Below, piece by piece: positions 27,254 to 35,005 of a stretch of DNA of 64,000 bases. Origin of the DNA: an uncultured Collinsella sp. (GTDB lineage: Bacteria > Actinomycetota > Coriobacteriia > Coriobacteriales > Coriobacteriaceae); NCBI GenBank assembly GCA_902470695.1, contig CABRHH010000007.1:32772-96771 (forward strand). The letters run 5' to 3'. The notes beneath the pieces were generated by a model, which was not told the origin of the DNA, did no database searches, and was given only the letters and a program-made list of their open reading frames with translations. Made by a program: the position numbers and the translations under genes. Numbering within the stretch: the first letter of the stretch is position 1; every line of letters starts with the position of its first letter.

Positions 27254-27688
27254 CTAAATCACGTAATCGAAATCCGACTCGCGCGGCGCGTTCGCCAAGT
27301 CGGCGATGGTGACGCTGTCCAGGTACTCGGCGATGATGCGGTCGAGCTCCATCCACATGCCGATCGTCGAGCACTCCGACGCGCGGCCGCAGCCCTCGCA
27401 TCCCTTGTCCAGACAGGCGACGGGCGCCAAACTCCCCTCGGTCAGGCGCAGCACATGCCCTACCGTGATCTGGTCCGCATCGCCGTTCAGCCGGTAGCCG
27501 CCGCCCTTGCCGCGCATACCCGTCAGCACGCCGTTGCGCACCAGGGTTGCCAGGATGTTCTCGAGGTACTTCTCCGAAATATCCTGGCGGTCGGCGATCT
27601 CCTTCAGCGGAATGCGGCCGTTGGCCTGGTGCTCGGCCAGATCAACAAGAACACGCAAGGCGTAGCGCCCTTTCGTTGACACCAACAT
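27254..27688 (-). CDS. Rrf2 family iron-sulfur/cysteine-responsive transcriptional regulator
   Basis: A 144-residue Rrf2-type winged-helix repressor. The family start (MLVSTKGRYALRVLVDLAEH) and the recognition region KYLENILATLVRNGVLTGMRGKGGGY are fully conserved. Four cysteines at residues 92, 97, 100 and 106 form a compact cluster, compatible with the Fe-S site of IscR/NsrR-like members and unlike cysteine-poor CymR. It is divergent from cysK-mnmA across 213 bp that contain a palindrome within the cysK promoter, so it probably controls cysteine synthesis and/or tRNA thiolation and itself. The start at 27688 is preferred because AAAGGGG is eight bases upstream. Confidence 0.92.
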   Translation of the reverse strand: MLVSTKGRYALRVLVDLAEHQANGRIPLKEIADRQDISEKYLENILATLVRNGVLTGMRGKGGGYRLNGDADQITVGHVLRLTEGSLAPVACLDKGCEGCGRASECSTIGMWMELDRIIAEYLDSVTIADLANAPRESDFDYVI

Positions 27689-27769
27689 GGTATCTGCCCC
27701 TTTCATACTGCTCTCGGGTTAGAGGATAGCAGATAAACCTCCTGCAAAACGATTTTTCTCAAAATCCTA

Positions 27770-27799
27770 TTGACAAGCTAGGGTTAGATGCCCTAATCT
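27770..27799 (+). promoter_or_regulatory. cysK promoter with internal palindrome (candidate Rrf2 operator)
   Basis: A -35 element TTGACA (27770-27775) and a -10 element TAATCT (27794-27799) are separated by 18 bases. Within the spacer and touching the -10 lies the inverted repeat TAGGG-TTAGATG-CCCTA (27779-27795), placed ideally for repression by the divergently encoded Rrf2 protein. The assignment of regulator to site is inferred from position. Confidence 0.7.
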
Positions 27800-27808
27800 C
27801 CAAGGCAA

Positions 27809-27845
27809 CATTTACATATATACCCCTTGTGTTTATATGTAAATG
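27809..27845. promoter_or_regulatory. Perfect 12-bp inverted repeat in the cysK leader
   Basis: CATTTACATATA (27809-27820) and TATATGTAAATG (27834-27845) are exact complements separated by 13 bases. The repeat is AT-rich in a GC-rich genome and sits 10 bases after the cysK -10 box, so it would be at the very 5' end of the mRNA. It could be a second operator or an RNA hairpin; no T-run follows, so a simple terminator is unlikely. Confidence 0.75.
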
Positions 27846-27905
27846 AAAAGCACTGGACAGTCGTGCAGGTATACCCTGTCGCGCGCACAGAAAGGATCGC
27901 CATGA
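27843..27905 (+). other. Possible 20-codon leader ORF overlapping the cysK start
   Basis: An ATG at the end of the inverted repeat opens a frame encoding [20 protein letters not shown], whose TGA overlaps the cysK ATG by four bases (ATGA). It contains a single Cys codon. There is no ribosome-binding site upstream, so translation is doubtful; it is listed because of the exact overlap. Confidence 0.2.
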
Positions 27906-28840
27906 GCGCCATCTACACCTCTATCGACCAACTCGTTGGCAATACGCCCCTGCTTGAACTCACCCATATTGAACGCGAGCGCAACCTGCAAGCGCGCGTT
28001 CTCGTGAAGCTCGAGTATTTCAACCCCGCGGGGTCCGTCAAGGACCGCGTGGCGCGCAGCATGCTCGACCGCGCCGAGGACGAAGGCGTCATCGCCCCGA
28101 ACGCCGGCTACACGATCATCGAGCCTACCAGCGGAAACACTGGCGTGGGCCTCGCCTCCATGGCCACGGCACGCGGCTACCGGGTCGTCATCACCATGCC
28201 TGAGACCATGAGCATGGAGCGTCGCCTGCTCATGGGCGCCTACGGAGCCGAGCTGGTCCTCACCCCGGGCGCCGAGGGCATGAAGGGTGCCATCGCGCGC
28301 GCCCAGCAGCTGGCTGCCGAGACACCCAAGAGCTGGGTGGCCGGCCAGTTCTCGAACCCGGCGAACCCCGCCGCCCACGAGCAGACCACCGGCCCCGAGA
28401 TCTGGCGCGATACCGACGGCGCCGTCGACATCTTCGTGGCGGGCGTGGGCACCGGTGGGACCGTCACGGGCGTGGGCCACTACCTGAAGAGCAAGAAGTC
28501 CGAGGTCCGCGTGGTTGCGGTGGAGCCGGCCGCCTCGCCGGTGCTCTCCGAGGGTCACGCCGGCCCACATAAGATCCAGGGCATCGGCGCCGGCTTCGTC
28601 CCCGACGTGCTCGACACCCACGTCTACGACGAGGTCATGACGGTCGCCAACGAGGATGCCTTCTCCACCGGGCGCCTGGTTGGGCACCGCGAGGGCGTGC
28701 TGGTGGGTATCTCGTCGGGCGCGGCGGTGTGGGCAGCGCTCGAGCTGGCCGCCAAGCCCGAAAATAAGGGCAAGACCATCGTGGCGCTGCTTGCCGACAC
28801 CGGTGAGCGCTACCTGTCCACCCCGCTGTTCAGCGAGTAG
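27902..28840 (+). CDS. cysK: Cysteine synthase (O-acetylserine sulfhydrylase)
   Basis: A 312-residue PLP enzyme that makes cysteine from O-acetylserine and sulfide. The PLP lysine lies in [14 protein letters not shown], the substrate loop is [12 protein letters not shown], and the phosphate-binding Gly-rich loop is [14 protein letters not shown]. The C-terminus has the usual [15 protein letters not shown]. The start at 27902 is preceded by AGAAAGGA. It is first in a unit with mnmA (108 bp apart), linking cysteine supply to tRNA sulfur transfer, and is probably controlled by the adjacent Rrf2 protein. No cysteine desulfurase gene is found here, although one is often part of this neighbourhood. 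Confidence 0.95.
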   Translation: MSAIYTSIDQLVGNTPLLELTHIERERNLQARVLVKLEYFNPAGSVKDRVARSMLDRAEDEGVIAPNAGYTIIEPTSGNTGVGLASMATARGYRVVITMPETMSMERRLLMGAYGAELVLTPGAEGMKGAIARAQQLAAETPKSWVAGQFSNPANPAAHEQTTGPEIWRDTDGAVDIFVAGVGTGGTVTGVGHYLKSKKSEVRVVAVEPAASPVLSEGHAGPHKIQGIGAGFVPDVLDTHVYDEVMTVANEDAFSTGRLVGHREGVLVGISSGAAVWAALELAAKPENKGKTIVALLADTGERYLSTPLFSE

Positions 28841-28948
28841 AATAGACAGCCGCACACAAGGGCGTCCCGCGTTTCGACAGGCGCGGGGCCCTGTCCGCAC
28901 GGGCGGGGCCGGCAGACGGCTCCGCCCTCGTTCGCATAAGGAGAAGCG

Positions 28949-30328
28949 GTGGCGAGAAAGCGCGTACTGGTTGCCATGAGCGGCGGCGTCGATTCGAGCG
29001 TCACCGCCTACGTGCTCCAACAGCAGGGATACGAATGCATCGGGGCGACCATGCGCCTCACGTGCAGCCGCACCTTCGGCGATGATACCGAGCGTTCCTG
29101 CTGCTCGCTAGCCGACCTGGAGGACGCCGAGGCCGTCTGCGCGCGGCTGGGCATCCCCTGGCAGGCCATCGACTTCCGTGAGACGTTCTCGCGTGCGGTC
29201 ATCGACAAGTTCGTCAGTACCTATGAGCAGGGGCGCACCCCCAACCCCTGCATCGACTGCAACCGCTACCTCAAGTTCGGCGCGCTGCTCGACCGGGCGC
29301 GCGAGATGGGCTGCGACTTCGTGGCAACCGGGCACTACGCACGCGTGAGCACCTTGGACCGCGTGCTTGCCGAAACAGCGGAAAGCGGCCGCGGGGGTAT
29401 CGGCGGGGGCATCGATGCAGACGCCGGCGGGGGCGTCGATACGGCGCGCTCAGTTGCGGGGATTGCGCCATGCGGTGACGCAGCGGGTGCGGCGGCGGGC
29501 GGGCCCGCCGATGGCGGACGTCCATCAAGCGGCATGCACCCGCAGGCCCCCGCGCACCCAGCAGACAACCGCGACCGCGCCGCCGAGCGGGCCGTACTGG
29601 AGCGCATCGCCGAGCTGGCGGGCGGACCGGTGCGGACGCTTTCGCTCGGAGCGGATCCCGCCAAGGACCAAAGCTACGTGCTCTACGCGCTCACGCAGGA
29701 GCGCTTGGCGCACACGCTGCTGCCGCTCGGCGGGCTCGTCAAGGAGCGTGACGTGCGAAAGATCGCCCGCGAACAGGGATTTTCGAATGCCGCGAAACGC
29801 GACAGCCAGGGCATCTGCTTCGTACCCGACGGCGATTTCGCCCGCTACATCGAGGAGCGGCGCGGGCACGCACTGCCGGCGGGCGACATCGTGGATGCGC
29901 ACGGGCGGGTGCTTGGAACGCACCGGGGCGCCATCCGCTACACCGTCGGGCAGCGCAAGGGCCTGGGCGTGGCGTGCGCGCACCCCGTCTACGTCACCGG
30001 CATCGATGCGCGGGCAAACACCGTCACCCTGGGCGAAAACGACGAGCTCATGGCATCTACCCTCCTTGCGGATGACTGGATCTGGAGCGCGCCGGCATCT
30101 GCCATGGAGGCGTTGCTCGACGAGGTCGGCGACGCGGGCATGCCGGTGAGCGCCAAGATCCGCTACCACCACCCCAGCCATGCGTGCCGCATGTATCGCG
30201 CGGAGAACGGGATACGGCTCGTGTTCGCCGCGCCCGAGCGCGCAATCGCGCCGGGCCAGGCGGTGGTGGTCTACGCTCTCGATACGGTTCTGGGCGGCGG
30301 CACCGTGCGCGAGGTGCCGCGGGGATAG
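28949..30328 (+). CDS. mnmA: tRNA-specific 2-thiouridylase MnmA with a large low-complexity insertion
   Basis: A 459-residue enzyme that thiolates U34 of Glu, Gln and Lys tRNAs. The PP-loop is SGGVDSS (11-17), the first active-site Cys is in PNPCIDCNRYLKF (Cys101/Cys104), the second is Cys290 in DSQGICFVPDG, and ATGHYARV is at 127-133. About 85-90 residues (roughly 141-228), rich in Gly, Ala and Asp, are inserted between GHYARV and the LSLGADPAKDQSYVLYAL block; typical MnmA is about 360 residues. The frame and flanking motifs are intact, so the insertion is likely a disordered loop. The start is GTG with AAGGAG six bases upstream. Confidence 0.93.
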   Translation: MARKRVLVAMSGGVDSSVTAYVLQQQGYECIGATMRLTCSRTFGDDTERSCCSLADLEDAEAVCARLGIPWQAIDFRETFSRAVIDKFVSTYEQGRTPNPCIDCNRYLKFGALLDRAREMGCDFVATGHYARVSTLDRVLAETAESGRGGIGGGIDADAGGGVDTARSVAGIAPCGDAAGAAAGGPADGGRPSSGMHPQAPAHPADNRDRAAERAVLERIAELAGGPVRTLSLGADPAKDQSYVLYALTQERLAHTLLPLGGLVKERDVRKIAREQGFSNAAKRDSQGICFVPDGDFARYIEERRGHALPAGDIVDAHGRVLGTHRGAIRYTVGQRKGLGVACAHPVYVTGIDARANTVTLGENDELMASTLLADDWIWSAPASAMEALLDEVGDAGMPVSAKIRYHHPSHACRMYRAENGIRLVFAAPERAIAPGQAVVVYALDTVLGGGTVREVPRG

Positions 30329-30419
30329 AGATCGGGTCTGGGCAACCGCACGGGCGCCGAGCCGAGGACGCGCGGAAAGACGCGGCTCGCCCACCGATGT
30401 GCGAGCCGCGGCGGCACCG

Positions 30420-30491
30420 CGCGCGACCTCAGGCGCCTGGGCTGGGGCGTCTCCACGCGCGACCTCAGGCGCATGGGCCGAGGCGCTTCCA
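30420..30491. repeat. Two copies of a 36-bp tandem repeat
   Basis: Copies at 30420-30455 and 30456-30491 share CGCGCGACCTCAGGCGC and differ at only a few positions later (CTGGGCTGGGGCG versus ATGGGCCGAGGCG). A third partial copy (CGCGCGATGCCCGC) starts at 30492. Confidence 0.85.
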
Positions 30492-30589
30492 CGCGCGATG
30501 CCCGCAAGAGCTGCCGCGACGATGTCGCGCACACCCCACGCACACACCCCAGGCCTGCGAGCTGGGGCGTTTCAACGCACGTCCCCAAG

Positions 30590-30634
30590 CGTATGTTCGG
30601 GGCGTCGCCCAGTGCGCGACGCCCCGAACATACG
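30590..30634. repeat. 19-bp perfect inverted repeat (strong hairpin)
   Basis: The arm CGTATGTTCGGGGCGTCGC (30590-30608) is followed after a 7-base loop (CCAGTGC) by its exact complement (30616-30634). It has no T-run on either side. The strength and perfection suggest a maintained structure, such as a REP-like unit or transcript-end stabiliser. Confidence 0.9.
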
Positions 30635-30795
30635 AGGCGCGGTCGCCTCGTGCATCGCTTTCCCCGCACACAAACCTCCACGGCGCAGCGCATAGCCCCC
30701 ACAAGACCTCAAATGCACATAGATTCGCGAAATGGCATATTTCTTATTGAGTACTTGTATATGTACATACAGTTTGAAATGGCCCAAACGTCCAT

Positions 30796-31020
30796 GGTCG
30801 CAAATGGCATCTAATGGGTGTTTCGTCGCCGCGAACCCGCATGCATACAGCGCCGTCAGACCCTTCCGGAGGCGAGACGAGCCCCGAAACGCACCGCGAG
30901 CGGCCCCAACACGATGAAAATCGGGTAAACGGCGAGTCAAACGACCCCACCGGACGATATCGGTGTCGCTGAAGGCCTACTCAGTCCCACGCAAACACCC
31001 ATTAGATGCCGTTTGCGACC
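30796..31020. mobile_element. 225-bp MITE-like element with 28-bp terminal inverted repeats
   Basis: The left end (30796-30823, starting GGTCGCAAATGGCATCTAAT) and the complement of the right end (30993-31020) match at 27 of 28 positions. The interior of about 170 bp has no coding capacity. No target-site duplication is recognised directly outside the ends. The shape is that of a miniature inverted-repeat element mobilised in trans, but no transposase is present in this window, so this is an inference from structure alone. Confidence 0.6.
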
Positions 31021-31435
31021 ACACCATACAGGTTCTCTTTATTATCTGACGCCCTCATCTGTTTAATGAATCGGAATATTGAATTTTTTTCTTGTAGAAC
31101 ACATATCTTTGTATTATCGTTTAAAGCAAGAAATCCCCGGCATACACGGCACGGGCACGACGCAAGCCAGAGCCTCATACAGACCCGCGCCGTACCCACT
31201 CGGTGCAAGCCGGGTCCCCCCGCAGGCCCGCGCCGCACCAATGCGGTGCGGGCCAGAGGCTCACGCAGACCTACACCAAGCCCATGCGGCGCAGGCCAGG
31301 ACCCTCGCGCAGGCCCGCGTCGTCTGGATCGCAGGCCGGCGACCACGTGCTGGTGGATGTCGGCGGTGCGCTTGCCGGCGCACGTCGATCCCCTTGGCTG
31401 CATGGGCATCGCCCGCCGCGCCCATGCGGCGTCGC

Positions 31436-32728
31436 CTATTCAGCGCCGCACGCAGCACCTTCCTCGATTACCGTCGGTCGCGCACCCTCGCCCAGCGCCC
31501 TGATCTTGCCCGCAACGCGCAGCTCGCCGATCGATCCCCCGCGCTCCACCACCAGGGCATCGGAACCATCGCCCTGCGTCGTGATGTTGCCGCCCACGAC
31601 CAGCTCGTCGACGCCGCCGCCGTCCTTGACGCTGAACGCCGTGGCGGCAAGCTCCACGTTCACGCCCTTCACCAGCGTGTTTCCCACGCCTCCGGCTGTC
31701 TCGATATCGTGAAGGACCTCGATGCGACCCACGTGGCGCGACAGCTGGATGCCCACCGAACCGTCTCCGTAGGTGCGGATGCTGTCGAAGACGCCCTGCC
31801 CAAGCTCGCCGTCATACTGGTTGTATCCGCGCGCGCCCAAGCCGTAGGTCTCCAGCGGTGCGCTCGCCTCGAAGCGCCCCACCTGCCCGAAATTCACGAA
31901 CCCCACTCCAGAGGGCCCGTAGGACACCACGCGCGCCCGCGGCTCCCACACGTCCACTGTGCCCCAAGCGTCGAGCACCATATCGTTTACGCCGTAGGTT
32001 GCCGTCATGCCCTCGTGCACCACATGCTTCGCATGCGCGCCGTAGACGATAAACACGGCCGCGGTGATGATGTTCGCGACGCCGAACGGAATCCGACCGG
32101 TGGAGTGCACCTCACCGGTCGTGAGTTCCTCGACCTCCACACGTCCGCCCGCGTCGCCGAACCCGGAGATGAACACGCCCGAACCCGTAACCGGGCAGCC
32201 AGCCGCGCCCACGCTCACGCCTTGCGCACGCAAGGTGATGCAGGAGCGCTCGTCGGCGTTGAAGTTGTAGACGGTCACCGCGCCTTGCAGCACGTTGACA
32301 CCGTATTTCTGCGGCTGCTCAAGGCGTGCGCGCGTATCGGCGGCGAACACGTGGATACGGCGGATCGTCACATCGGCGTGCAGCGAGCCCTTGCGCATGA
32401 TGAAGGAGAACTGGCCGGACAGCGTCAGGTCCTCGAACAGCAGCGAGCCCAGGTTATCCGCCGTGCCCGCGCAAAAGACGGCGCGGCGGCAGGGCAGAGT
32501 CTGAATGCTTACGTTTCGCACCACGTTATCGGCGGTGACACCCACGCCATCCGAATCCTGGAACATGAGCACCGGCACGCTGCCGTCCTCCTGCGCCTCA
32601 CCGTAGAGCTCAACGCCCGCCGGCAGCACAACCGGCCTGCTCACCATGAAGCTCCGCACGACCGTGAGCTGGCGCTCCCCCGCAGCCAACGCCTCGAGCA
32701 GCTGCTGTTCATTGTGCATATTCGCCAT
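31436..32728 (-). CDS. Right-handed beta-helix-like protein of unknown function
   Basis: A 430-residue protein without a signal peptide or membrane helices. After a short helical start (MANMHNEQQLLEALAAGERQ) it consists of many short strands with periodic Gly/Val/Asp turns, such as VRNVSIQTL, LGSLLFEDLTLSGQFSFIMRKGS, RVEVEELTTGEVHSTG, VDELVVGGNITTQGDGSDA and IGELRVAGKIRALGEG. This spacing of about 22-25 residues is typical of parallel beta-helix proteins such as DUF1565/pectate-lyase-like folds. No catalytic residues can be named. The start at 32728 has AAAGGAACG. It is flanked by large intergenic regions and has no operon partners. Confidence 0.7.
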   Translation of the reverse strand: MANMHNEQQLLEALAAGERQLTVVRSFMVSRPVVLPAGVELYGEAQEDGSVPVLMFQDSDGVGVTADNVVRNVSIQTLPCRRAVFCAGTADNLGSLLFEDLTLSGQFSFIMRKGSLHADVTIRRIHVFAADTRARLEQPQKYGVNVLQGAVTVYNFNADERSCITLRAQGVSVGAAGCPVTGSGVFISGFGDAGGRVEVEELTTGEVHSTGRIPFGVANIITAAVFIVYGAHAKHVVHEGMTATYGVNDMVLDAWGTVDVWEPRARVVSYGPSGVGFVNFGQVGRFEASAPLETYGLGARGYNQYDGELGQGVFDSIRTYGDGSVGIQLSRHVGRIEVLHDIETAGGVGNTLVKGVNVELAATAFSVKDGGGVDELVVGGNITTQGDGSDALVVERGGSIGELRVAGKIRALGEGARPTVIEEGAACGAE

Positions 32729-33326
32729 CGGTTCGTTCCTTTCCCGTCTTGCGTCTGCAACATTGCCGATCCACTGCGCCCCAACGACCCACCCTGCCGC
32801 AATCGCAGAATCGCGACAGACCCGACGCGATGTGCCGTGCCCGCACGCCAACAGCACGGAGCACGGCCGAGCGCAGAGGACCATGAATATGCGCCCATCC
32901 TAATGCCGCACCCCTCGCATGCGCATGCACGGGTGCAGAAAAATGGCACCCAGCTGGTCAGTCGGCGAGGCGGATGGGCGGTGGCCCATGCACGCAGCCG
33001 ACATCGAGCGCGCGACGGTGCGGCCGAGCACGCAAGCGCACCGGACATGTGCCGGCGCCTACCCGCGCGCCACCTTGAGCCTGACCGCATACCGCCCGCG
33101 CAACGCCCGCGCAACGCCCGCGCGGCACCCACGGGGAGCACGTTCTCCCCCGCCTCGATCGCATGCTGGAACAAACGTGTCATCTCACCCGATCGGACCA
33201 CAACCAACACCCGGCTTGCTACCATAATGCCCGCTGCACCTCCGCCTGCAAGCACATCCACCCGAGCGCGCATCCGCCGCACATCCACCCGAGCGCGCAC
33301 ACCGCGCATCCACCTGAAAGGACATC
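32729..33326. other. 598-bp intergenic region between divergent genes, with tandem repeats
   Basis: No gene is visible. An 11-bp unit (CGCCCGCGCAA) is repeated three times at 33093-33125. A 27-bp direct repeat (20 identical bases starting CACATCCACCCGAGCGCG) occurs at 33253-33272 and 33280-33299, with a partial third copy just before the HAD ribosome-binding site. Promoters of the beta-helix and HAD genes must lie here but were not recognised. Confidence 0.5.
33253..33314. repeat. 27-bp direct repeat immediately upstream of the HAD gene
   Basis: Two identical 20-base blocks (33253-33272 and 33280-33299) with 7-base spacers, and a shortened third copy CATCCACC at 33307-33314, end 13 bases before the HAD start codon. 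They could influence translation initiation or bind a regulator. Confidence 0.8.
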
Positions 33327-33986
33327 ATGGCCAACCCGAGCATGCCTGCCGCCGTCATCTTCGACATGGACGGGACCCTGCTGGACACCGAACGCGTCAG
33401 CCAAACCGCCTGGCGCCGCGCCGCCGCCGACCTCGGTATCACCATCCCGGAGGAGACGCTGCGCGCGTTCGTGGGGTGCAGTCTGCCCAATGCGCGCGTG
33501 ATGATCAACGAGCTCTTCGGCGACGAGGACCTTACTGACCGCCTCTTTGCCCACGAGGCCGACGTGTTCTTCCAGATCAGAGATGCCGAGCTCGAGACGA
33601 AGCCCGGGGCGCTCGCCTGCGTCCGCAGCCTGGCCGAATCGGGCATCCCCGTCGCGCTCGCCACCTCGACCTCGCGCGAGCATGCGCTGCCGAGCCTGGA
33701 CCGCTTCGGATTCCGCGAGCATTTCTGCGCCACCGTCTTCGGCGACGAGGTTGCCCGCTCCAAGCCCGAGCCGGACATCTACCTCGAAATCGCACGCCGC
33801 CTCGAGGTAGATCCGCGCACCTGCGTGGCCGTGGAGGATTCCTTCAACGGCGTGCGCGCCGGCCATGCCGCCGGTATGCGCGTGGTCATGGTTCCCGATT
33901 ATGACCAGCCCACGCCCGAGATCCGCACCCTGTGCCACCTCGTGCTTCCCTCTCTGCACGACTTCACGCTCAGCGCGTTCCAGTAA
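33327..33986 (+). CDS. HAD superfamily phosphatase/phosphoglucomutase-like hydrolase
   Basis: A 219-residue haloacid dehalogenase-like enzyme of the beta-phosphoglucomutase/phosphatase subgroup. Motif I is FDMDGTLLDTE (near residues 12-22), motif II is VALATSTSREH, motif III lysine is in ARSKPEPDIYL and motif IV is VAVEDSFNGVRAGHAAGM. A helical cap domain lies between motifs I and II. It probably dephosphorylates or isomerises a small sugar phosphate; the substrate is unknown. The start has GAAAGGA upstream. Confidence 0.93.
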   Translation: MANPSMPAAVIFDMDGTLLDTERVSQTAWRRAAADLGITIPEETLRAFVGCSLPNARVMINELFGDEDLTDRLFAHEADVFFQIRDAELETKPGALACVRSLAESGIPVALATSTSREHALPSLDRFGFREHFCATVFGDEVARSKPEPDIYLEIARRLEVDPRTCVAVEDSFNGVRAGHAAGMRVVMVPDYDQPTPEIRTLCHLVLPSLHDFTLSAFQ

Positions 33987-34209
33987 TCCAAGAACTCGGA
34001 CCGGGGTTCGGGCCCATGTGTTGGGGGATCGATGGAGGCAAGCCTATAGCCGCCCCCGCCTGCGCTGCCGCGAACCCGCAGCAGCAGAATGTCCGCTCTG
34101 ACGGGTGTACCGATATGGTCGGCAACCGTCCGCACCCGTTCGCCGCACCGCGAAACCGCAAGGGTGCAGAAACCCCCTGCCTGACACCCCCCGCCCTGCG
34201 CCCGCGCGC

Positions 34210-34884
34210 CTACCGTGCGCGGGCGCGCTTGGCCTCGCGGTCGTTGAACATGAGGAAGAACGCCCCGAGCAGCAGCAGCGAGCACAGCGCGATCGACGTG
34301 AGCCCGAAGCGGTCGAGACACCAGTTGCCCAGCACGGCGCCCGCCACGAAGCACATGATGACGCCGAAGTACAGCAGGCCGTTCTCCAAAAATCCGCGCT
34401 TGCGCGTGATCATGTAGTCGTCGACGCTTTGCAGGGCGGAGCGCAGGTTGCCGATGCACATGGTGGTGGCGATGCCGTGGCCGTGAATTTTGCGGAAGCT
34501 CTCCACCTGCATTCCGCAGGCCAGCGAGGTCAGGCAGTTGGCAGGAACGTTGAGGTCGGAGCCGATCAGGCTCACGCCCAGCAAGATCACCGCCTCGGCG
34601 AACACCGTCACCTGCCGCCAGTGCATCAGGCTGGAGAAGCGCTCGTGCACAAGGTCGCTCGCCATGATGCCCACCGCGAAACACAACACCGGAAACAGAA
34701 AGCGCGCCGCCAGGTCGAAGTTTCCTTCGGAGATATGAACCCCCACCAGAAGGATGTTGCCCGTCTGTGCGTTGGCGAACACGCCGCCGCGCCCCATGTA
34801 GGAATATACGTCCATGAACCCGCCCACCAGGGCGAGAATGACGCCGACCTCAATCGACTCCGAAACCTGCTTCGCCCGCTTCAT
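34210..34884 (-). CDS. DUF1275 (YoaK family) integral membrane protein
   Basis: A 224-residue protein with six predicted membrane helices, of the DUF1275/YoaK family. The conserved N-terminal GGFMDVYSYMGRGGVFANAQTGN block (GGxxDaxxy...ANxxTGN) is intact, and the central FRKIHGHGIATTMCIGNLRSALQS corresponds to the family's second repeat. The function is unknown; it is assumed to be a small transporter-like protein. It is transcribed alone and ends 223 bp from the convergent HAD gene. Confidence 0.9.
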   Translation of the reverse strand: MKRAKQVSESIEVGVILALVGGFMDVYSYMGRGGVFANAQTGNILLVGVHISEGNFDLAARFLFPVLCFAVGIMASDLVHERFSSLMHWRQVTVFAEAVILLGVSLIGSDLNVPANCLTSLACGMQVESFRKIHGHGIATTMCIGNLRSALQSVDDYMITRKRGFLENGLLYFGVIMCFVAGAVLGNWCLDRFGLTSIALCSLLLLGAFFLMFNDREAKRARAR

Positions 34885-35005
34885 ACCCTGCGGTCACGCC
34901 TCCTCGCGTCCATGGGCCATATCCGCACCATCGTAGCGTATCATAGACAAAAACGCCCCTGCGGCTCGCGGGGGCGAGCACATGTAACAGTCTGCGAGGT
35001 GCTCC

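Larger units (their letters stand above)
30329..31435. other. 1.1-kb gene-free, repeat-rich region between mnmA and the beta-helix gene
   Basis: No frame here has protein-like composition; the longest ones change character at each repeat. Contents are a 36-bp tandem repeat (30420-30491), a 19-bp perfect hairpin (30590-30634), a 225-bp element with 28-bp terminal inverted repeats (30796-31020), AT-rich stretches at about 30710-30820 and 31020-31125 that stand out from the GC-rich genome, and a GC hairpin CCGCACC/GGTGCGG (31233-31251). The AT-rich parts suggest foreign or decayed sequence. Confidence 0.6.

Noticed and set aside
30572..30940. A 122-codon minus-strand frame in the mnmA downstream region
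   Set aside because: It crosses the 19-bp hairpin and one end of the inverted-repeat element, has mixed composition and no ribosome-binding site.
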